Shown: positions 58,050 to 64,000 of the stretch, piece by piece
Layout: each line of letters begins with the position of its first letter
Numbering within the stretch: position 1 is the stretch's first letter
NCBI GenBank assembly: GCA_021851865.1
Contig: JAJZBU010000004.1
Location: forward strand, 41,489-105,488
Length of the DNA stretch: 64,000 bases
DNA from: Pseudomonadota bacterium
GTDB taxonomy: Bacteria; Pseudomonadota; Gammaproteobacteria; Pseudomonadales; Moraxellaceae
Direction: 5' to 3'
Notes under the pieces: generated by a model
Seen by the model: the letters and a program-made list of their open reading frames with translations, nothing else
Databases searched by the model: none
Told to the model about the DNA's origin: nothing
Made by a program: the position numbers and the translations under genes

Positions 58050-60968
58050 CTACAAGGCGTCGATCTTGAGTCGGCTGGCGATGTGGTCAGCGGCGCTGAC
58101 TTGGGTGTGCCCGGGATCGACGAGGTAGAGGCGCTGATCAGCGACATGGGCCTGTCCGATGAGGATGGCCTTGATCGCCGCGGCGCGCGCCAGAGCCAGT
58201 TCACGCAGGGCACCAGGTCCCAGGGGAAGCAGCTGCGTGATGCGCGTCTGCAGCCGTTGACGATAGTCCGCCTGGTTCAGGATCAGGCGTGGCTGGGTGG
58301 CCGTCGATGCTGGATCGGGCACCATCGAGAGCTGTTTCAAGATGGCGACCTGGGCGCTGCCGGCGAGTTCACCGAGCCAGGTGGTGAGTACCTTGATGTC
58401 ATCACGCGACTGCGCCCGACGTTGCGCGAATTCGGCCGAGAAGGCTTGCGTCTGCAAGCCGTAGGTATCCGCTTGATCGGCGGTCATCGGCAGGATGCGC
58501 AGGATCAGACTCGGACGTTGTGCCAGTGCTTGCCCGAGCTGCACAAGCTTTTGCTGCTGTGAGGCGTCGACGTTCGCGCTGCCCGGCAGGAAATCGACGT
58601 GTTTCAAGGCGTCGGGGTCGGGCGCATGGATGAGGCTGGACAGCAGCCGGAAGGGCGAGGTCACCGCCTTCTCGAGGAGATTGAGCACAGCCTTCCAGAG
58701 CAGCTTGCCATACTGAAAATCGGGGTTGTCGAGGCTGCCGCTGATCGGCAGATCGATATTGATATTGCCATCCGCATCGCGCAGCAAGGCCAGGGCGAGC
58801 TTGAGCGGCAGATGCACGGCTTCCGGTGAGTCGACACGTTCGCCGAGGCGCATTTGATCGAGCTGCACCTGATTCTCCGCCTGCAGCTGGCGGTGATCGA
58901 TGTGGTAGTGCAGATTCATGTCGAGCTTGCCCTGGTTGATGCGATAACCGGCAAATTCGGCCGAGTAGGGCGTGAGGGTGCTGAGCTCGACATTGCTGAA
59001 GTGCAGGCCCATGTCGAGAAAGATGTTCTGTGCCAGGGGGTTGATCTGGCCGGCGATGCTGACGTGGCCGTAATGATTGACCAGCCCCTGGAGATCGACC
59101 GAGGCGCGTCGCGAGGCATTGCTGTCGAGGTGCCGGATGGGGCCATTGAGATCGTTGATGCCGGCGGCAAAGGGAGTGCCAAGGCTGAGGTCGGAGAAGG
59201 CGATGGCGCCATTGTGGATGTCGACTTCGCTGATGCGCACTGGCCATGGCGCCTGGTCGTGGTGATGGGGGTGATGACTGTTCTGCGCCAAGTGCTGGGC
59301 CTGCGCCGGGTGTGCGCTGACGTTCGGCGTACGCAGCAAGGTTGCGACATTGGCGACGCGCTGGCGATCGATCATGATGCGTGCGTAGGGATCGGCGATG
59401 ATCACTTTGGGGATCAGGAGATGGGCTGGACGCGTCGCAAAATCGATCTGCGGCAGGCTCACCTGGTTCCAGGACAGCAAGGGCTGATGGTCACGCACAT
59501 CCTGCAGGCTGAGATGATCGACCTTCATTCCTCCATGAAAGTTTACAGCGGTACTGGCGCCACCGGCGACGTGTAGTTGCCCCTGGCCGCTGACTAGGCC
59601 CTGATCGAGACGCAGCCAAGTACGGCGTGCCAGAAGGCCTTGCACCGGGCGGATGTCGACACGATTGAACTGTAGCTGCAAGTCGGACTGCAAGGGTTGG
59701 CGCTGGACGCTGCCCTGCACGGCGATCGATCCTTGTCCGAGGCCCGTGTGCAGTTGCAGATTGAGGGCCTGAGCGGGATCCTGGTTGAGGCCTTGCAGCT
59801 CGAAATCGATGTCGTGCAAAGAGGTCTGCAAGGGCAAACTGCGATCGGTCAGATCGACGCTGCCCTGGCGCCAGGCGAACAGGCCGAGCTGCCAGTTCCA
59901 GGCCGCAGCGGGCGGCTCGGCCGACGGTGGTGGCGCGGTCGTGGCCACGGCGGCTGGCGCCTTGCTGGCGACCGGCAAGGCCTGCAGACGGCCGTGTGCA
60001 TCGCGCAGCAGTTTGAGTTGACCGCCTTGCAGGATCAGGGAGGCGATGTGGATCTGATGCTGCGCTGGCTGCAGGCTGAAGTCCGCGAGGCGGGCGGAGG
60101 GCAGGGTGAGCAGAGGATGGCCCCGCGTGTCCTGCACTTGTAGTTGTGCGACATCGAGCTGCCCATGCGTGATGTCGGGCAGGCGGCTGCCGGCTGGCAG
60201 ATCGATGTCGCCTTGCAGACCGAGGCGACCTTGCATCAGTTTGACCGGTAAGGCTTGTGGACTGAGGCGCGCCCAGAAGGGCAGATCGAGACCCTGCACG
60301 CGCAGATGTCCGCGGATCGCCAGAGGCGCGAGGTGGACGCGACCTTGCCAAGTCAGCGTCGCGCCATCACTGGTCGCCAAGTAGAGAAGATGGCTGCCCG
60401 GGCTGTGTGGCAAGGTGCCAAGATCATGCAGATGGAGGTCGATGGGGCTGAATAGGCTGTGCAGCGTCGGCTGTATGCGCGCGTCCGCCAGACTGACGCT
60501 GCCTTGCACGAGATCGAGATGATCGATGCGCCATGCCATGCTCGAGGATGCGGCTGGAGTCTTGGATGGGGGGCTCGCCGGTAGGCTTAGGGCGAGCAGA
60601 TTGACGCGTCCCTGGGCGTCGATGCGCAGATGGATCTTGGGTTGGACGAGGACGATGCGGTCGATCACCGGCGCACGCTGCCAAAGACTGGCCCAGAGCT
60701 TGGGGCGCAGACTCAGTTGCCGAAATTCGAGCAGAGAGGCCCCCTGCTGCTGCAGGTCGAGATCGTCGATCTGCACACGCAGCGACCAGGGATGGATGGC
60801 CAGATGCCGCAGGCGCAGCTGCAGGTGCAGCTTGTCCTGCACCAAGCCGGGTAGGTGGCTTTGCAGATAGCGCGGCAGGAACCAACCGAGGGTGAGCTGA
60901 TAGAGCAAGGCCAGTATGCCAAGGGTCAGGACGGAAAGACCAAGGAAGCGCGGCGTCTTGGGCATCAT
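58050..60968 (-). CDS. DUF748/AsmA-like envelope protein
   Basis: A 972-residue protein with one N-terminal membrane helix (FLGLSVLTLGILALLYQLTLGW), then a very long beta-rich periplasmic region with repeated short motifs such as LHLQLRLRHLAIHPWSLRVQ, ISLDLQG-like strands and a Pro/Ala-rich linker. The C-terminal part (about 790-972) contains FLPGSANVDASQQQKLVQLG, an OmpA-like-looking module typical of DUF748. AsmA-like proteins are implicated in moving phospholipids between membranes; this role is inferred. ATG 60968 is chosen over the TTG at 60974. It ends 3 bases from the kinase gene, tail to tail. Confidence 0.85.
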   Translation of the reverse strand: MMPKTPRFLGLSVLTLGILALLYQLTLGWFLPRYLQSHLPGLVQDKLHLQLRLRHLAIHPWSLRVQIDDLDLQQQGASLLEFRQLSLRPKLWASLWQRAPVIDRIVLVQPKIHLRIDAQGRVNLLALSLPASPPSKTPAASSSMAWRIDHLDLVQGSVSLADARIQPTLHSLFSPIDLHLHDLGTLPHSPGSHLLYLATSDGATLTWQGRVHLAPLAIRGHLRVQGLDLPFWARLSPQALPVKLMQGRLGLQGDIDLPAGSRLPDITHGQLDVAQLQVQDTRGHPLLTLPSARLADFSLQPAQHQIHIASLILQGGQLKLLRDAHGRLQALPVASKAPAAVATTAPPPSAEPPAAAWNWQLGLFAWRQGSVDLTDRSLPLQTSLHDIDFELQGLNQDPAQALNLQLHTGLGQGSIAVQGSVQRQPLQSDLQLQFNRVDIRPVQGLLARRTWLRLDQGLVSGQGQLHVAGGASTAVNFHGGMKVDHLSLQDVRDHQPLLSWNQVSLPQIDFATRPAHLLIPKVIIADPYARIMIDRQRVANVATLLRTPNVSAHPAQAQHLAQNSHHPHHHDQAPWPVRISEVDIHNGAIAFSDLSLGTPFAAGINDLNGPIRHLDSNASRRASVDLQGLVNHYGHVSIAGQINPLAQNIFLDMGLHFSNVELSTLTPYSAEFAGYRINQGKLDMNLHYHIDHRQLQAENQVQLDQMRLGERVDSPEAVHLPLKLALALLRDADGNINIDLPISGSLDNPDFQYGKLLWKAVLNLLEKAVTSPFRLLSSLIHAPDPDALKHVDFLPGSANVDASQQQKLVQLGQALAQRPSLILRILPMTADQADTYGLQTQAFSAEFAQRRAQSRDDIKVLTTWLGELAGSAQVAILKQLSMVPDPASTATQPRLILNQADYRQRLQTRITQLLPLGPGALRELALARAAAIKAILIGQAHVADQRLYLVDPGHTQVSAADHIASRLKIDAL

Positions 60969-61064
60969 GAGCAAGCCATGTTATCTGCGGAGTCGCGATC
61001 AGTGTGCCGAACTCGTGTTCTAATTGCTAGACTTGCCGCCCGCGCAAAGATGAAGAAGGTATCC

Positions 61065-63083
61065 ATGTCCTCGCTCAACCCGCGTCAGCAAGAAGCCGTG
61101 CAGGCGATCTCCGGGCCGGTGCTGGTGCTCGCCGGCGCCGGCTCCGGCAAGACGTCGGTGATCACGCACAAGATGGTGCATTTGATCGAGAACTGTGGCA
61201 TTCCGGCGACGCGCATCGTCGCCGTCACCTTCACCAACAAGGCGGCGCGCGAGATGCGCGAGCGCGTCGGGCGTCTGCTGCAAGGCAGCGCCGCACGCGG
61301 TTTGTCGGTTTCCACTTTTCATGCTCTTGGCCTTGAGATTCTGCGCAAGGAGAGCGCCGCTGCGGGCCTGAAAAGCAATTTCTCCATCTTCGATGCTGAC
61401 GATGCACGCGCCTTGCTCGCCGAGCTGATGCACCGGGAACTGGCTTCCGCGGCTGATCGCATCGATCTCGTGCGGCATCATATTTCGGATTTCAAGAACC
61501 GGCTTCTGTCGGCGGAAGCAGCTCTGGCCGCGGCGCAGACGCAGGAAGAAGCGCTGTCGGCGCAGGTTTATCTCGAATACGATCGTCATTTGCGCGCTTA
61601 CAATGCTGTCGATTTTGATGATCTCATCCTGCGTCCGACCTTGCTCCTGCGCGATGACGCCGACTTGCGCCAGCGCTGGCAGCACAAGGTGCGTTATCTG
61701 CTCGTCGATGAATACCAGGACACCAATTTGACGCAGTACGAGATGGTCAAGCTGCTCGTCGGTCTGCAGGCCAATTTCACCGCTGTCGGCGACGACGATC
61801 AGAGCATCTACGCCTGGCGTGGCGCGCGACCGGAAAACATGGCCCAGCTCTTGACCGACTATCCGGGCCTCAAAGTCGTCAAGCTGGAGCAGAACTATCG
61901 TTCGACAGCGCGCATTCTGCGTGCCGCCAACCAAGTCATCGCCAACAATCCGCACGTTTTCGAGAAGTCACTGTGGAGTGAGCACGGCGTCGGTGAGCGT
62001 ATCCGGGTGTTGGCCAACGCGCATGAACAGGCCGAGTGCGAGCGCGTCGCACTGGAAATCTTTCAGCATCGTTTGGTAAAAAGGGCCGAATATCGCGACT
62101 ATGCTGTGCTTTATCGCGGTAATTTTCAGTCGCGCGCCCTCGAGATCGAGCTGCAGAAGCTGCAGATTCCCTACAAGGTATCGGGGGGGACTTCTTTCTT
62201 TTCGCGCCCGGAGATCAAGGATCTCATGGCCTATTTGCGCCTGTTCCTCAATCCGGAGGACGACAATGCGTTCTTGCGCATCGTCAATACCCCACGGCGT
62301 GAGATCGGTCCGGCCACCCTCGAGCGTCTCGGCTCCTACGCGCAGCAACGCGGGGTCTCCATGCTGGCGGCTTGTGACGAAATGGGGCTGGAACGGCAGC
62401 TGCCGGAACGCCAGCTCGGCGTCGTACGCAACTTTCACCAGTGGGTGATGGCGAGCGCCGAGAGGATCCTGGAGAGCAACGACGTCGCCGAGATTCGGCA
62501 GATGCTGATCGACATCGATTACGAGGACTGGTTGCAGCAGGGCAGCGCCAGCCCGGCGCAGGCCGAGCGTCGGCTGGAGAATGTTCAGCAATTCATCGCC
62601 AGTCTGAGCGCGATGCAGGACAAGGCTGAACAGGAAGCGGACAAGGCGCTGGAAGCGATCATCAGACGCATGGTGCTGCGCGATATGCTGGAGAACCAGT
62701 CCCAGGAAGAGGATCTCGATCGGGTGCAACTGATGACGCTGCACGCTGCCAAGGGTTTGGAGTTTCCCTATGTCTACATGATCGGGATGGAAGAGGATCT
62801 GCTGCCGCATCGCAACAGCATCGACAGCGGTGCTATCGAGGAAGAGAGACGCCTGATGTACGTCGGCATCACGCGTGCTCGCGAAGTTCTGACCCTGAGC
62901 TATGCGCAATCACGCCGTAGCGCCGGCGACAATCGCCCGACGACGGTATCGCGATTCATCGATGAGCTTCCCCAGGATGACTTGGATCGCGAGGGCGTGA
63001 GCAACCATCGCAGTCCTGAGGAGAGCCGGCAACTGGCGCGGGCGCATTTGAATCACCTGCACCAGTTGCTCGGTGACGATTAG
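61065..63083 (+). CDS. rep: ATP-dependent DNA helicase Rep (UvrD family)
   Basis: A 672-residue SF1A helicase that moves 3'-5' and clears proteins ahead of the replication fork. Motif I LAGAGSGKTSVIT, Ia VTFTNKAAREMRER, II VDEYQDTN, III GDDDQSIYAWRGA, IV KLEQNYRST, V LMTLHAAKGLEFPYVY and VI EERRLMYVGITRARE. Length and the RGLSVSTFHALGLEILRKE segment fit Rep better than UvrD. GAAGG precedes ATG 61065; 61050 is a possible alternative start. The frame further upstream runs antisense to DUF748. Confidence 0.95.
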   Translation: MSSLNPRQQEAVQAISGPVLVLAGAGSGKTSVITHKMVHLIENCGIPATRIVAVTFTNKAAREMRERVGRLLQGSAARGLSVSTFHALGLEILRKESAAAGLKSNFSIFDADDARALLAELMHRELASAADRIDLVRHHISDFKNRLLSAEAALAAAQTQEEALSAQVYLEYDRHLRAYNAVDFDDLILRPTLLLRDDADLRQRWQHKVRYLLVDEYQDTNLTQYEMVKLLVGLQANFTAVGDDDQSIYAWRGARPENMAQLLTDYPGLKVVKLEQNYRSTARILRAANQVIANNPHVFEKSLWSEHGVGERIRVLANAHEQAECERVALEIFQHRLVKRAEYRDYAVLYRGNFQSRALEIELQKLQIPYKVSGGTSFFSRPEIKDLMAYLRLFLNPEDDNAFLRIVNTPRREIGPATLERLGSYAQQRGVSMLAACDEMGLERQLPERQLGVVRNFHQWVMASAERILESNDVAEIRQMLIDIDYEDWLQQGSASPAQAERRLENVQQFIASLSAMQDKAEQEADKALEAIIRRMVLRDMLENQSQEEDLDRVQLMTLHAAKGLEFPYVYMIGMEEDLLPHRNSIDSGAIEEERRLMYVGITRAREVLTLSYAQSRRSAGDNRPTTVSRFIDELPQDDLDREGVSNHRSPEESRQLARAHLNHLHQLLGDD

Positions 63084-63520
63084 CTGCTCTTGCTGATCAT
63101 GTACTGGATGGCGCCTTTGATCTCGTCATCCGTACAGGTGGTGCAGGTGCCGCGCGGCGGCATCTTGTTGTTGAAGCCGTGCAGAGCGTGATCGAGCAGG
63201 GTGGGCATGCCCTTGGCGATACGCGGCGCCCAGTCGGCCTTGTTTCCGATCTTGGGAGCGCCCATGACGCCAGCGCCGTGACAGCCGGAACAGACCTGCT
63301 GCACCAGTTGTTCCGGTGTGCGTGTCGCAGCGGCGGCTGCCGGCGCTGGCGTCGCTGCTGCCGCAGCGACGGCCGTGGCCGCAGCACAAGGCTTGCCTTC
63401 GACACAGTCCTTCCCAACCGGGGCGATGCGCGCGGCGACCGCCTGTGCATCCATCGCGTCTCCAGCCCAAGCTTGGGCGCAACCGATAACGAGTAACATC
63501 ATGGCCAATCTTTTCAACAT
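63080..63520 (-). CDS. Cytochrome c5 family monoheme protein with Ala-rich spacer
   Basis: A 146-residue exported cytochrome: signal peptide LKRLAMMLLVIGCAQAWA, an Ala/Pro/Thr-rich spacer (about 45-72), heme site CSGCHG, the conserved GVMGAPKIGNKADWAPRI, likely axial Met in NNKMPPRG, and the disulfide pair CTTC. A second Cys pair lies in the N-terminal DCVEGKPC. GAGG precedes the ATG at 63520; the frame to 63616 is not used. It converges on rep with a 4-base overlap. It is a paralogue of the c5 at 43243-43533. Confidence 0.9.
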   Translation of the reverse strand: MLKRLAMMLLVIGCAQAWAGDAMDAQAVAARIAPVGKDCVEGKPCAAATAVAAAAATPAPAAAAATRTPEQLVQQVCSGCHGAGVMGAPKIGNKADWAPRIAKGMPTLLDHALHGFNNKMPPRGTCTTCTDDEIKGAIQYMISKSS

Positions 63521-63615
63521 AGCATCCTCACAGGTAACAAACGAAAAACCCCATGCGGCCCAAGTATAACCGCAAAGATCGCGTCTGCGTATGTGAAAGC
63601 TTGTTCGTCGGCGCA

Positions 63616-63644
63616 TGGACGTCAGCGCTGGAAGAAGCTAGAAT
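63616..63644 (+). promoter_or_regulatory. Promoter of tRNA-Arg with GC-rich discriminator
   Basis: TGGACG (63616-63621) and TAGAAT (63639-63644) are 17 bases apart, matching four and five of six consensus positions. The sequence after the -10 is GGGCGCCCC, a GC-rich discriminator typical of stringently controlled stable-RNA promoters. The mature tRNA starts 14 bases after the -10. Confidence 0.6.
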
Positions 63645-63657
63645 GGGCGCCCCTCCA

Positions 63658-63734
63658 GCGCCCGTAGCTCAGCTGGATAGAGTACTGGCCTCCGAAGCCA
63701 GGGGTCGTGGGTTCGAATCCCGCCGGGCGCGCCA
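63658..63734 (+). tRNA. tRNA-Arg (anticodon CCG)
   Basis: A complete 77-base cloverleaf. The acceptor GCGCCCG pairs with CGGGCGC, then discriminator G and encoded CCA. The D arm is GCTCAGCTGGATAGAGT, the anticodon stem CTGGC/GCCAG with loop CTCCGAA (anticodon CCG, reading CGG), and the T loop GGTTCGAATCC. No intron, and no second tRNA nearby. Confidence 0.97.
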
Positions 63735-63773
63735 GTTTGAATCGTATCGAAATCCTCATCGTCGCTGTACCGA

Positions 63774-63824
63774 CGGCGGTGTCGCCGCAGCGGCATCAGC
63801 GCTACTTCGAACGAGCTCGTTCGA
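63774..63824. repeat. Hairpin and 18-bp perfect palindrome after tRNA-Arg
   Basis: CGGCG-GTGT-CGCCG (63774-63787) is followed by TCGAACGAGCTCGTTCGA (63807-63824), a perfect 18-base palindrome, in the 97-base gap between the tRNA and the convergent membrane-protein gene. Neither is followed by a T-tract. They may end transcription from both sides, or the palindrome may be a protein-binding site. Confidence 0.6.
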
Positions 63825-63831
63825 GCAAGAT

Positions 63832-64000
63832 CTAGAACCAATGGCTGTAGACCGGGATCGCGATCACGCCGAGCGCTTCGAAGAGATAAGTCAGCAGGGC
63901 AGCGATGCGCCGTAGCTGGAAGAAGGAGCCAAGCATTGCCGTGGCGTGCATCACTCGCGCTATGCTAAAACCGATGCTCAGGGTCATCAGCGAGATGGTG
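63832..64000 (-). CDS. MAPEG-like membrane protein (C-terminal part only)
   Basis: The last 55 codons of a minus-strand gene running off the window, stop at 63832-63834. The visible part has SIGFSIARVMHATAMLG, resembling the R..HA.GM segment of MAPEG-family proteins, a basic QLRRIAA turn, and a final hydrophobic helix ending SHWF. MAPEG members are small four-helix membrane proteins related to glutathione transferases. The call rests on a short match. Confidence 0.5.
   Translation of the reverse strand, partial: TISLMTLSIGFSIARVMHATAMLGSFFQLRRIAALLTYLFEALGVIAIPVYSHWF

Noticed and set aside
63658..63734. tRNA-Arg as an integration site for a mobile element
   Set aside because: No repeat of the tRNA 3' end, no integrase and no foreign genes are visible within the window on either side.

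Overview
The window is a continuous, gene-dense, GC-rich (about 60% or more by eye) stretch of chromosome. It looks like a gammaproteobacterium distantly similar to Pseudomonas in gene order. The evidence is a chain of syntenic blocks familiar from that group: pilOPQ-aroK-aroB-SPOR(damX-like)-gltB-gltD-hemE; ybeD-lipB-lipA; efp next to earP; prlC-yheV; polA-engB-cytochrome c5-cytochrome c4-dsbA-endonuclease-dgcP; gpmI-envC-ctpA beside hisBHAF; and rep beside a cytochrome c5. No genus is claimed. I see no prophage, insertion sequence, CRISPR array or rRNA. One tRNA gene, tRNA-Arg(CCG), lies at the right end.

Layout. 1-5129: end of the type IV pilus operon, shikimate genes and a SPOR protein. 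5268-13963: glutamate synthase, hemE and a UbiB-family kinase. 13970-23035: lipoproteins, an ABC-F ATPase, slyX, yajQ, a metallo-beta-lactamase-fold hydrolase, a MASE1 histidine kinase, a DUF4403 lipoprotein, an SPFH lipoprotein and a PilH-like receiver. 23089-27383: dGTPase, a PA2779/PA2778-type pair (small exported membrane protein plus C39-like cysteine peptidase lipoprotein), and a DedA-PAP2 fusion. 27486-30366: a translationally coupled three-gene signalling operon (receiver, receiver-GGDEF, CHASE3 kinase). 30367-30672: the only gene-free gap over 300 bases, which holds a cluster of hairpins. 30673-36635: lipoate synthesis, EF-P and its arginine rhamnosyltransferase, oligopeptidase A. 36632-47608: two diguanylate cyclases, polA, engB and the periplasmic redox cluster. 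47672-54420: gpmI, envC, ctpA and a four-gene his operon. 54532-64000: a PanZ-like GNAT protein, a large periplasmic-sensor kinase, a DUF748/AsmA-like protein, rep, cytochrome c5, tRNA-Arg and a partial MAPEG-like gene.

Most of the content is housekeeping. Signalling is unusually dense: three GGDEF proteins, all with intact catalytic and inhibitory-site motifs, and three histidine kinases, two of which share a closely similar kinase core and have no adjacent response regulator. The observations that go beyond routine annotation are five. The PA2779-like protein has a double-glycine site in front of its membrane segment, next to a C39-like peptidase that could cut there. PolA has lost the residues of its proofreading exonuclease. 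The DedA-PAP2 fusion has lost all PAP2 catalytic residues and its tail runs antisense into a neighbour. A multi-hairpin region lies 3' of lipA. A prohibitin-like SPFH protein appears to be lipid-anchored rather than membrane-spanning.
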